Of a stretch of 64,000 nt of DNA, positions 1 through 11,077 are shown piece by piece. The notes below the pieces were generated by a model. It made no database searches. It saw nothing but the letters and a program-made list of their open reading frames with translations, and was not told where the DNA came from. Both the position numbers and the translations under genes were made by a program. The first letter of the stretch is position 1. Each line of letters starts with the position of its first letter. Origin of the DNA: Ampelocalamus luodianensis (Eukaryota; Streptophyta; Magnoliopsida; Poales; Poaceae); the NCBI GenBank assembly GCA_036346255.1, contig JAYEVH010000070.1, forward strand, positions 124,001 to 188,000. The letters run 5' to 3'.

Positions 1-334
1 CCACAAGCGGTGGTACAACCTGGCTATGCACATGGCCACAACCACGATTTCTATCCCTCGACATCGACTACCATCACACATAACAATCGTATAATCAAAT
101 CATAAGCATACAAGATCATCTCATAACATAAATCTTCAATACAACATAATGGAAGTGTAAATGCAATACTTGACCCATCCCATCCTACTGTGTATAAGTG
201 TGTTAAGTTTTAAGTTAATTAACCATTAGTAAATTTTAGTTAATCTTACTAGTCCTAAAGCAAATTTTAGCAAATTAAGTTATCTAAATTGTTAATCTAT
301 TCACCACAAACCTAAAGCCTGCTTTGATACCAAC
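1..334 (-). other. D internal region, primer-site end
   Basis: Non-coding interior of D. It resembles the same segment of B (about 8258-8601) and E (about 31660-31992), sharing a block around a CACnAnCGGTGGTA-type motif and the CCTAAAGCC..CT stretch before the primer site. The rest of the interior lies outside the window. Confidence 0.7.
321..334 (-). promoter_or_regulatory. Primer-binding site of D
   Basis: On the minus strand this reads GTTGGTATCAAAGC, one change from the GTTGGTATCAGAGC complement of plant initiator tRNA-Met, directly after the LTR end. It sets D's orientation. Confidence 0.8.
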
Positions 335-477
335 TATAACACCCCACCCATCTCGAGCCCATAATACTACTAAACTACACTATCAATTTCAACATCAATT
401 AACCTATAATTATAGCAAGCATATCAACGATAAAAACCTTTCTACGGGTCACAATAACACAAGCATAATGATATGAC
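335..477 (-). repeat. D LTR, segment 1
   Basis: Plus-strand start TATAACACCCCA is the decayed form of TGTAACACCCCA seen in B and E. The segment stops at the ATGAC target site of element A and resumes at 21499. Confidence 0.75.
473..477. repeat. TSD ATGAC, left copy (element A)
   Basis: Exact 5-bp match to 21494-21498, the size made by Ty3-type integrases. It brackets 21 kb. Confidence 0.85.
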
Positions 478-840
478 TATAATATCCCGAATATCACTAG
501 AGAGTGCAAATAAATTAGAGATAGAATTAAAGGAATTAAAAGAGGAAATTCAGATTTTATGAGAGAATTAGACTTTGGACCTTCGGTCCACGGCTTTTGG
601 GCCCAAGGGGGAGCAGGCCATAAGAAGGAGACAGCCCCCCACCAAACCCTAAACACTAGCTACTGTAGCACGCCATACTGTAGCACTGCTGCATCGTAGC
701 AACCCCCATTCTGCCCCATGGCGGCGCTCTTCCTGCCAAGCTCCTTCCATTGCGGCCAAGAAGAAGGAAGAAGAAGGAAGAAGGGAAGAAGGGAGGGGAG
801 GAGATAGATCGTAGGCTAGGTTCGTGATCTTCAGCGGTTC

Positions 841-854
841 TTCAAGGGTAAGAT
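841..854 (+). other. Splice-donor-like site in A 5' LTR
   Basis: TTCAAGGGTAAGATC matches the plant donor consensus AG|GTAAG. The same TTCAAGGGTAA follows the leader at 17193-17203 (C) and, on the minus strand, at 24771-24783 and 42793-42805 (E); weaker forms occur in B, J and the LTR at 60904. Confidence 0.5.
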
Positions 855-1980
855 CTTATCCCCCTTCGATTAGTTGATTAATTGATTATTAGCAATGTCG
901 GTCTTTAGATCTGTTTAGAGCAGATAGGATTGGCCGACATTTTTTAGAAGTTTAACAGCCGAATCTGTCCAGGACACCTCCTAGAGAATTGTAAGAGATA
1001 TCGATACCTTTATGTAGAGTATTAGATCACATCGTTTGGATAAACAGTTCAAAAGTTATGAATTTTGTAGCGCTGCTATTCGGTAAATCTGCTATAATTC
1101 TGACAGTTATTAGTAATCAGACATAACCGGATAGTTAAATGAAAATTTGTAAGGTCTCACTATAACGAAAGATATAGATAATTGTCTTAGCTTTCAAGAA
1201 AGCTAAAGAGCACGAAATTTGGATAATTGTACTGAAAGATATGATAGTTTTATTATCACTATCTAGAAACCCAATGTGAGTTAGTTGTTCTGTTAATCAG
1301 CTTGGTAAGGGTAGTAAATGGCCGAATCTAGAAATCTCATAAACTAGGTTTAGATGGAGGATTTGATAAGCTTTCCAGAAAGTCCAAGAACACCCCATTT
1401 GGATCTATTACTAAAAGATATGAATTTTTTATTATGACTGTCTGTCGAGGGGATAGACCGTTGTTTAGGATTCTGGAATTGGGGTTGCGCGAGAGAGTAT
1501 AGTTTTTTCATAATTGCTTCTAGCTTTGTTTTGTCTAGTATTGTTATCTTAGAGTGCTTATTAACTTAATTCAGGCAGGGGATTGGTTCCGGGGGCAGCG
1601 CCCTCTTGCGTCCTTTTTTTCTCGCACGGTTGAGGCAAGTACTTTGACTGATAGATTAATTATGAATGCTTGATCATGATTGCGAGTATTTGATACATAA
1701 TAGCTATGCATGGTTGTTGGAATGATATGTGTGTTAAAATTGGTGAATGCTCAAAGTTTGATTAAGTTCTATTCATGTATGATGTTACTGCTATTACATA
1801 TTAATGATGAATAGAGTAATTGTGCATGTGCATATTGAGATCATGTTTGAGACTTGGTCATGTGGTGACCAAGCATGTATATTTTTTAGGTCCCTGTCAT
1901 GTATATGACGGGCTTGTAGTCCCCACACTTGTGAAGTGTGGGCTTGTGGTCCCCATTACTTACGGAGTATTGGGCTCTTG

Positions 1981-1985
1981 GTCAC
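1981..1985. repeat. TSD GTCAC, left copy (element B)
   Basis: Pairs with GTCCC at 11073-11077 (4 of 5). The uninterrupted A-family sequence at about 20755-20775 reads through this point, which confirms the target site. Confidence 0.8.
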
Positions 1986-2074
1986 TCTAACACCCCAGCT
2001 CAGCATTGAGCCTGGAATGCTACTAAAATTAAACTAAACTAAGCTAAACTAAGACCAATTACAAATTTTTCGGC

Positions 2075-2112
2075 AATACCTCCTTTGTATAGTCAGCTAT
2101 ACCGAGGTTCCA
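2075..2112 (-). other. LTR-terminal two-tier stem-loop, B 3' LTR
   Basis: In element sense: outer arms AACCTC / GAGGT and inner arms TATAG / CTATA, about 95 bases from the LTR end. The same arrangement occurs in A (11642-11681 and 21331-21376); J has a stem with different arms at the same place (26340-26362). Confidence 0.55.
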
Positions 2113-2280
2113 ACAATTAAACATGGCATTTATCAATATCTTCATAATCAGGTTCATTCAAGCATGCAGGATAATCTCATAAACATAACCAAAATTTGCT
2201 ATTCTCATTATTAAAGTTAATCTGAAACTCAAAACATCCATAAATAATTCTTAAGATTGAGTGGTAGTGCGTGCATCCAA

Positions 2281-2360
2281 ACATCTACTCCCTCCCATGC
2301 ATGCGGGTCTTGCCAGTTGTACCTAAAACACATCAAAGCAAGAGTGAGCCCAAAGACTCA
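2281..2360 (-). other. Conserved acceptor-like block, B 3' LTR
   Basis: In element sense: GCTGAGTC, then GGGCTCACTCTTGC, then GTTTTAG|GTAC, then CATGCATGGGAGGGAGTAG. The order recurs in A, E, J and, more weakly, D. It looks like a 3' splice site followed by a conserved exon start; function is inferred. Confidence 0.5.
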
Positions 2361-2513
2361 GCAAGTACCAACAAGGCTAAGCAAGTTATCATTCATAGCA
2401 TCAACGATCCAAGATAAACAATGTACCAAAGAATAGCCTTCATGCTCATGTGAATGCAACCGATGCAATGCACCTTTTCACTTTATCTCTTTTCGCATTT
2501 TACCGGTAATGCG

Positions 2514-2722
2514 GGGTATACAACCGTCGCTGTATACCCTTGCTCGTGCCCCTCGGCATAGGGACCAAGAGCCTATACACCACATGTATAGGGACCTTTG
2601 CCCATCATCAGAATGATGAGGACCTCTTTTCTCATTGCCCACATTCCACGAATGTAGGGACCTCAAGCCTGTCATTGCCTGACAGGGACCTCATCTGTTT
2701 CGCTTGGTCGCAACATGATCAA
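2514..2722 (-). other. Hairpin array, B 3' LTR
   Basis: Seven small stem-loops spaced by GGGACCT-like links. Plus-strand arms: GGGTATAC/GTATACCC, a decayed pair near 2544-2561, CCTATACA/TGTATAGG, CCATCAT/ATGATG(A)G, CCCACATTC/GAATGT(A)GG, CCTGTCA/TGACAGG, and CTTGGTC/GATCAAG. Loops are 3-9 bases. B right (9126-9337), E (23529-23738, 41545-41757), A, C and J carry comparable strings with different arms. Confidence 0.7.
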
Positions 2723-4446
2723 GTTTCAATATGCTCAGAAATGCTTGAGTAATGCATCTACATCTTCTCATTTAACAGAATTCAACATGTACTTTGAGCA
2801 TGTAAACAATAGCATCATGAGAGAAGCTGTAATCACAATATGCAAACACCAACGCAACTAGAGTCCTCTCAACATCATTTTCACATGGCAACAATGAACA
2901 TTACACAACTCAATCATGGCGGCAACAAGAATTCCACTAAACCGAATACTTGCATATGAATCGACTAACCATACTAGAACGTTCATATATGTAGATTTCA
3001 TAACTTTCAAACATCAATGTGTAGTGTATAACTCATAAGCTACTTCACACAAACAACACCATTCATACCACTTCAGCAATCATGATCCACACACTTAATC
3101 ATGTACCCTAACAAACAATGCCATTCAATAAAATCGATTCTATCCCTTAATGTACTTGCCTTAGCCGCGAGAACGCGGGACGTGCCTAAGGAGCTGCCCA
3201 GGTTAACACCACCACTGAATACAATTATAGAGCTCGCTAAGACAATCGTATAGGACCAACACATGGGTAAGAATGAAAACGGTCTTTCTATACTCTCTAG
3301 CGCAAAACCCCAAATTTCCAACTCCTAATCACAAACTGTCCCCTCAGCGGACAGCCACGCTCTAAAAATCCATAACTTTTTCTACAGGAGTCCAAATGGA
3401 GTTTTCTTGGACATTCTGAAAATTTAATTGGATTGCCCTTCTAAACCTAGTTGGTGACCTCCTTTGATTCGGCCTCTACTAACCTTACCAAGCCATATAA
3501 CAGAACATCCATTTTCGCGTCAGGTTTCTGGACAGCAACACTCAAACTATCATAACTTTCTCTACATTAATCCAAATTTCGTGATCTTTAGTTTTCCTGA
3601 AAGCTGAGAGGATTATCTTCGTTTTTCGTTGTGGTGAGACCCTCTGAAACTCCCTTTAACTATGCACTTAGGTCAGGTTAAGACAATCTCTCAGATTATC
3701 AATCCACCAGCAGAGCAGTATTACTAATAAATTCGTAACTTTGGCTACAGAAGTCCAAATGACTTGATTCTTGTCGGCAATGAAAGGTAACTACGATAGC
3801 TACAACTTTCTAGGAGATATCCAGACCCAAATCTGCATCTAACCTAATCAAAAACCACAAACTTCGCTGCTGCAGAATATCGACGAACTGACATCCGAAA
3901 ATTAGACAACTAGAAATTGACCTAAAGCAAAGAACCACGGTTACCCTTGCCGAAACGAAGAGAGCACACAACGGGGATGATGACCACCATGCTTACGCTG
4001 CGGATCCCTTCTTCTCCCTCTTCTTCCCTTCTCTTCTTCTCCTCCTTTCTCCTCCTTTCTTGGCCGGCCACCCAAGGGATTCCTTTTTCTTTCTCTTGGC
4101 CAGCAGCAAAGGGGGATTAGGGAGGGGTGCAAGGAGGTGGGGAGGTAGGGGCTGCGCAAGGAGGGAGGGAAGAGGGGTGGGGAAAGTGGCGGCACAGAGG
4201 GGTGGAGGGGAAGGAAAGATGGGGCGGCTAGGGTTTGGGGAGGGGTGGCGCCTCCCCCCCTATCGCCGGCCAGCCCCACATGGGTCTAGGCCCAAGCCCA
4301 GGTTGCCCACAAAACGCGGAAAACCCCCCTCTCATTTCCTGATTTGGTGTTTTACTAAAAGAACCCTTCTCCCGATTCAATTACTCTCTCCCGATTTAAT
4401 TAATTTCTCCCGACTAATCATTTTGAATATAATTTAGGGTATTACA

Positions 4447-4462
4447 TTCTACCCCCCTTAAA
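4447..4462 (-). promoter_or_regulatory. Polypurine tract of B
   Basis: Minus-strand TTAAGGGGGGTAGAA directly abuts the 3' LTR, the plus-strand primer position of an LTR retrotransposon. Confidence 0.85.
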
Positions 4463-7400
4463 CAGAATTTGACCCCAAATTCTACCTGTCATCTACTAGC
4501 AAAACAACAACAACCCCAACTGAAAATCAATAACCAACAAGATGTACCCGACGTGAACAACTTTGGTTAACGTTCGATCAAGCGAGACTACCTCCCAAGT
4601 CTCTTCTCGCTCAGACCGACGTGAACATATCACCATAACGTATACCCATGTCTAAACCTCAACACTCTCTCTGACCTCTCCAGCACATGTATTAGATGAG
4701 ACTCGAAGGCAAGATCTTCCTCGGCTGTCGACGGCGTTAACACTCCCTCAAACTCTGGATCTTCCAGGTACTCACTCAACACCAGAACAAACAAGACGTT
4801 ACGTACTCCGCGCACGGACTCGAGACAGTCCTAGCGATACGCCAACTAGCGAAAACAACCCAATGTACCTTGGGGCAACCCCCCTAGTGGTACCAAACCA
4901 CGCGACATGCGCACAGAACACTGAACTCTTGTTCCACCTCTCAATCGAACTTTTGCACCCAAACAAAGATCTCCTCCTTTAACGAGGGACACACAACAAC
5001 ACTCGCTTTAAACACACTCTTTTACCGATATAGCCCAACTGAAAATGAAGGACTCTCATCGCAACCAAACGTTACCAACTCGGTACTAAAAGAGTCAAAT
5101 TCAGAATCGAAGATTTATCACGAAAATCTTTCCACCTTCAAATTAGAAAATTTGCAATTAAACACCACGTCCACCAAAGGAAAATCACTCGAATAACCAA
5201 ATCCATCATTTCATTATTCTTTACAACTGATAAGAACCACACATACCAAGTATAAAGCCAAACTCAACTTTGCAAAAGACAATGGTCAACAGCATAGAAC
5301 TTAAACGAAAATCAGAAAAGCGATTCACTTCTTGAGGAAACATCAATTTAACAGTTTCTCTTTTAAGACCAAAATTTCCCTCAAGTTACGCAATCCCAAT
5401 CATCGCACAACACACTAACTTGTTACTCTTAACTTGACGATCTCAACGCCAAACCCAAATCAAAACACCTTGTCGACACCTTTGAAAAAGGACTCTGATG
5501 ATCTCACAAAACATTCTCTAACCGAATTTCTTTACTGACATAATTACTTTGATAGATAACTTCTGATGCATGCCAAAATGGATCTTCACACGTAATCACG
5601 TTACCTCAGTCCTCAAGAATGGACAACTCGGAATTCACATCACATATTCTCATGTATTTCATAAAAATATTTCCATCAATGACCATCCCACTGTTCGAAA
5701 TCCACCCTTATACTACTTTTTCACATTATCAATGGGCGTTCAAAGTTCTAGCACAACAATGCAAAGCCCAAATTTAACCTCCAAGACTCTTGCAACGAAA
5801 TTCTCATATAAAGTATAGGGAAATCCTCATATTAAATTCCTATAAATCCACAATTCCAACATACTCACTCATTAAAATCATCATGAAAATATTTTCTTGA
5901 CCAGTTAACCATTTCAAGGATTATAACTCTCAGAAGGTTACACATTTAGAGCCAAATCACTCTTGACATTACTCAACATTTTCCATTATCCCATTAATTG
6001 ACATGACGATTCGATTACTTTATAATCACACACTCATTAAACCACATCATCAAGTTTAACTCTCATAGCCTTGCAATACTACCAAATTGTAATACTCTAT
6101 AAAATTGATCAATATTTCTATACTTTCAGTAATTCTAATGTTTACCAAGTGAACCGGAAGATCTTGGACCACACTCACTATAGGTTCTACTAGCTGTAAC
6201 AATGCAATCAGTTTAACCTCATAAGACAAACTTCCATTGAGTTAGACTTGTCTCAAAGAACTATATTACGAAATTATTTCATCCTCCAGCGCTCATCGAA
6301 TAACTTACAACCCACAGTTTCACCACTACAATTATTCAACACCTCAAAAGACTCAGGTGAAACGAATAGGTTGATTCTTCCTCAAAAGAAAGAGCGAATA
6401 GAATCAATTTTTCAACAACTTGGAAAACATGTGCCACTTAGGCCAAGAACTCGAAAGAAAAAAACATAAGGGAAAGTCAATAGTCAAGGGCTCAAGCCCT
6501 ACTGAAAGCGAATACCAAACCACGAAAGAGAAGAACGTAATACCCTTTGAACATTGATAAACCCTTATGGAACAACTGCATAAGGTTTAAGTACTCTCCA
6601 ATAAACCGCAAGATGCGAAACGACTTAAATCTCAAACACTTAACTTCTCTCCTTCCTTTAACAAGGATAGTTATTTTCTGTGATTACTACATCACCTTGC
6701 CAGCTTAAACAAGATAAGCTCTTATGACCAAATCATAGGAACAACTTGAGAACCAATAAAATCTTTGAACATATCACTTTGCTCAAGCAACTCAATCACC
6801 ACATAACTCAAGTCACCATCTCTTGCAAATAATCTTACTAACATCAGAATAATATACTCTGAACACGAATATTTATCATCAACTATTCCATTAGAAAGAC
6901 CCCAAAGTTTCATCAAATGTTCCCATACTATCATTTCATCCCATCTTCAAGATGAGAGTATACCCAGAACCATACAACCTCACTACATCGACCTCTTATG
7001 ATTAGAAGGGGTCTACTACACAATTGAAAAGCTCCTACCAAAACTCTTTCATCAAGGACACATTATCATCCGATTATTTCACAATTATGTGGGCATAAGC
7101 CCATATCAGTTCAACTCTTAACGATGGTCATCATCAACTTCAACACACAACAGTTATTCCACAACCATTGTTGTTATCAACTGGCTTCATTATGAAATCT
7201 AGTTGCTACCTACTTTTATTCCCAAATCACATGGATATTAACAAACACGTATCCAACTGTTCCTCCTCATATTTGGATTTCACAAAAATACACTAAAACT
7301 TCAAAAATCGAAATCTTCTATCGATCAAAAGTCTTAACAACGTTACAACCAAATTCATCGTGTCATTCTATACAGAAGAACTACATAGAACTCCTTTCAT

Positions 7401-8587
7401 AAATTCTAGATCCACCGATATTCAATCCAGTCAACCGGTTATACACAGTTCCAGTATCTAATCATACTAAGGAATACGTAAATCTGGTATTCTCTCTAAT
7501 TTTTTTCTTTCCATACAATTAAATTAATCCATGGGAACCAAAGAACCCAACAAGTTTAGCAACCTAAACAGTTTTAATGACCAGACTAGTTCATCAAGTT
7601 CCATACTTCTTGATATCTCTCAATCACTACTCATATATACCGTTCATCAAGAACTAGGAAAAGACAACATCAACTTAATCAATTTCACTTCCAAGGTTAC
7701 TAATTAATATTAATTTTGCACCATACCAATGACTCATCTTGATACCCATACCATATCAAGTTATTTGATTACAATCTCTGATTTAACCATAACGAGGCAT
7801 CACAAAAAGATTTTAACAATTTCCAACAGAACAGAAATGCCTTAAAATTCGACACTCGGTATAATCCAAAAGGAACACATAGGGCCAAAGCTTCTCATGA
7901 TAACAAACTTGCAACTTCAAACTCTCAATACCCAACTATCAAACGAATAAATGAGTCATTCTTTGCTAAAGAGAAAGAAGGAACAACCAAGGAATTATCG
8001 ATAATTGCCAATTGAGAAAGATCACAAGTAGCCAAAGCGACTCAACAGTCGGAAAACAATAATTGATTCAGAGAACCATAAGAGACCATTGACACTCAAC
8101 AACCACAATAAACCAAGAACCCATGAGAAAATCATCATCCACCACAAAACAAAAATTTACCAAGATTTGAGGTCAAGAAAGAAAACAACTTTCTAAAGCA
8201 GCTCACGCTCAACTCCTGCAACTATGGTATTCGGGTTAACTACTCTATTCGTCTACCACGAACGGTGGTATAACCTGACAATGTCCAAGGTCACAACCAC
8301 GGCCTCCACTTCTTAACAACCTTATCGACACACATAAACAATATAATCAAATATGATTATACATGATCATCTCATGGCAATCATAGAATAGATTCATAGA
8401 TATAGAATATCATAACCTATCAAAACATAGATTAATAACAAGAAAGATAGCACAGAGGCAATTCAACAATTGCTCAACAAATAAAACATATCAACAGATA
8501 ATGCGGAAGCAATGTAATTCCCAATCCCACCTACTATGCACAGTGTGTCAATTTAATATTTTCCCATTAACCACGGACCTAAAGCCC
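4463..8587 (-). other. B internal region, non-coding
   Basis: About 4.1 kb, AT-rich, no frame above about 80 codons and no retrotransposon motif. It aligns by eye with E's interior (25341-26218 and 28672-31992) and more loosely with A's interior in reverse, so the non-coding sequence itself is conserved between families. I see no gene in it. Confidence 0.75.
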
Positions 8588-8601
8588 GCTCTGATACCAA
8601 C
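8588..8601 (-). promoter_or_regulatory. Primer-binding site of B
   Basis: Minus strand GTTGGTATCAGAGC, the perfect complement expected for plant initiator tRNA-Met, immediately inside the 5' LTR. Confidence 0.92.
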
Positions 8602-11072
8602 TGTAACACCCCAGCTCAGCATTGAGCCTGGAATGCTACTAAAATTAAACTAAACTAAACTAAACTAAGACCAATTACAAATTTTTCGGCAATACCTCCT
8701 TTGTATAGTCAGCTATACCGAGGTTCCAACAATTAAACATGGTATTTATCAATATCTTCATAATCAGGTTCATTCAAGCATGCAGGATAATCTCATAAAC
8801 ATAACCAAAATTTGCTATTCTCATTATTAAAGTTAATCTGAAACTCAAAACATCCATAAATAATTCTTAAGATTGAGTGGTAGTGCGTGCATCCAAACAT
8901 CTACTCCTCCCATGCATGCGGGTCTTGCAGGTTGTACCTAAAACACATCAAAGCAAGAGTGAGCCCAAAGACTCGCAAGTACCAACAAGGCTAAGCAAGT
9001 TATCATTCATAGCATCAACGATCCAAGATAAACAATGCACCAAAGAATAGCCTTCATGCTCATGTGAATGCAACCGATGCAATGCACCTTTTTCACTTTA
9101 TCTCTTTTGCATTTTACGTGTAATGCGGGGTATACAATCGTCGCTGTATACCCTTGCCTGTGCCCTCTGGCACAGGGACCAAGAGCCTATACACCACATG
9201 TATAGGGACCTTTGCCCATCATCAGAATGATGGGGACCTCTTTTCTCATTGCCCACATTCCACGAATGTAGGGACCTCAAACTTGTCATTGCTCGATGGG
9301 GACCTCATCTGTTTCGCTTGGTCGCAACATGATCAAGTTTCAATATGCTCAGAAATGCTTGAGTAATGCATCTACATCTTCTCATTTAACAGAATTCAAC
9401 ATGTACTTTGATCATGTAAACAATAGCATCATGAGAGAAGCTGTAATCACAATATGCAAACACCAACGCAACTAGAGTCCTCTCAACATCATTTTCACAT
9501 GGCAACAATGAACATTACACAACTCAATCATGGCGAGCAACAAGAATTCCACTAAACCGAATACTTGCATATGAATCGACTAACCATACTACAACGTTCA
9601 TATATGTAGATTTCATAACTTTCAAACATCAATGTGTAGTGTATAACTCATAAGCTACTTCACACAAACAACACCATTCATACCACTTCAGCAATCATCA
9701 TCCACACACTTAATCATGTACCCTAACAAACAATGCCATTCAATAAAATCGATTCTATCCCTTAATGTACTTGCCTTAGCCGTGCGAGAACGCGGGACGT
9801 GCCGAAGGAGCTGCCCCTGGGTTAACACCACCACCTGAATACAATTATAGAGCTCGCTAAGACAATCGTACAGGACCAACCAATGGGTAAGAATGAAAAT
9901 GGTCTTTCTATACTCTCTAGCGCAAAACCCCAAATTTCCAACTCCTAACTGTCAAACTGTCCCCTCAGCGGACAGCCGCGCTCTAAAAATCCATAACTTT
10001 TTCTACAGGAGTCCAAATGGAGTTTTCTTGGACATTCTGAAAAGTTAATTGGATTGCCCTTCTAAACCTAGTTGGTGAGCTCCTTTGATTCGGCCCTCTA
10101 CTAACCTTACCAAGCCATATAACAGAACATCCATTTTCGCGTCAGGTTTCTGGACAGCAACACTCAAACTATCATAACTTTCTCTACATTAATCCAAATT
10201 TCGTGATCTTTAGTTTTACTGAAAGCTGAGAGGATTATCTTCGTTTTTCGTTGTGGTGAGACCCTCTGAAACTCCCTTTAACTACGCACTTAGGTCAGGT
10301 TAAGACAATCTGTCAGATTATCAATCCACCAGCAGAGCAGTATTACTAATAAATTCGTAACTTTGGCTACAGAAGTCCAAATGACTTGATTCTTGTCGGC
10401 AGTGAAAGGTAACTACGATAGCTACAACTTTCTAGGAGACATCCAGACCCAAATTTGCCTCTAACCTAATCAAAAACCACAAACTTCGCTGCTGCAGAAT
10501 ATCGACGAACTGACATCCGAAAATTAGACAACTAGAAATTGACCTAAAGCAAAGAACCACGGGTTACCCTTGCCGAAACGAAGAGAGCACACAGCGGGGA
10601 TGGTGACCACCACGCTTCCGCTGCGGATCCCTTCTTCTCCCTCTTCTTCCCTTCTCTTCTTCTCCTCCTTTCTCCTCCTTTCTTGGCCGGCCACCCAAGG
10701 GATTCCTTTTTCTTTGTCTTGGCCAGCAGCAAAGGGGATTAGGGAGGGTGCAAGGAGGTGGGGAGGTAGGGGCTGCGCAAGGAGGGAGGGAAGAGGGGTG
10801 GGGAAAGTGGCGGCACAAGGGGTGGAGGGGGAAGGAAAGATGGGGGGCGGCTAGGGTTTGGGGGAGGGGGGTGGCGCCTCCCCCCCCTATGGCCGGCCAG
10901 CCCCACATGGGCCTAGGCCCAAGCCCAGGTTGCCCACAAAACGCGGAAAACCCCCTCTCATTTCCTGATTTGGTGTTTTACTAAAAGAACCCTTCTCCCG
11001 ATTCAATTACTCTCTCCCGATTTAATTAATTTCTCCCGACTAATCCTTTCGAATATAATTTAGGGTATTACA
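8602..11072 (-). repeat. B 5' LTR
   Basis: Plus-strand start TGTAACACCCCAGC, end GGTATTACA. It holds the terminal hairpin (about 8690-8727), acceptor-like TTTTAG|GT (8936-8945), hairpin array (9126-9337), splice-donor-like CAAGG|GTAACC (10562-10575) and GC-rich leader (about 10610-10910). In the array, arms CCTGTGCC/GGCACAGG are intact where the B 3' LTR copy is decayed. Confidence 0.88.
9126..9337 (-). other. Hairpin array, B 5' LTR
   Basis: Seven stem-loops, better preserved than the B 3' LTR copy. They include CCTGTGCC/GGCACAGG and CCCATCAT/ATGATGGG, each 8 bp without mismatch, separated by GGGACCT-type links. Confidence 0.7.
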
Positions 11073-11077
11073 GTCCC
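11073..11077. repeat. TSD GTCCC, right copy (element B)
   Basis: Pairs with GTCAC at 1981-1985; the uninterrupted A 3' LTR has GTCCC here. Confidence 0.8.

Larger units (their letters stand above)
478..1985 (+). repeat. A 5' LTR, segment 1
   Basis: Starts TATAATATCCCGAAT, like the A 3' LTR at 19706, with TG changed to TA. It holds a GC-rich leader (about 600-840) and a splice-donor-like CAAGG|GTAAGA (GT at 848-849). The first stem-loops of the hairpin array start near 1855. The 1981-1985 GTCAC is the left TSD of B; the LTR resumes at 11078. Confidence 0.85.
1986..4446 (-). repeat. B 3' LTR
   Basis: Plus-strand start TCTAACACCCCAGC, end GGTATTACA. In element sense it carries a splice-donor-like site (near 3940-3952), a hairpin array (2514-2722), an acceptor-like TTTTAG|GT (2321-2329) and a terminal hairpin (2075-2112). 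The GC-rich stretch 4000-4300 is the leader; the open frames there on both strands are compositional. Confidence 0.88.
1986..11072 (-). mobile_element. Element B: complete LARD-like LTR retrotransposon
   Basis: Intact minus-strand element of 9087 bp. The LTRs are 1986-4446 (3') and 8602-11072 (5'), about 2.46 kb each and very similar by eye. The primer site is at 8588-8601 and the polypurine tract at 4447-4462. The interior of about 4.1 kb has no gag, protease, reverse transcriptase or integrase motif. It sits in a spacer between two stem-loops of A's hairpin array. LTR differences are mostly small indels near CG dinucleotides. The left LTR starts TCTAAC, not TGTAAC. Confidence 0.9.

Noticed and set aside
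2478..2752. Overlapping frames of 65-70 codons on both strands
   Set aside because: They fall on the hairpin array; palindromes give open frames on both strands. The same happens at 9098-9366, 23402-23650 and 41487-41787.
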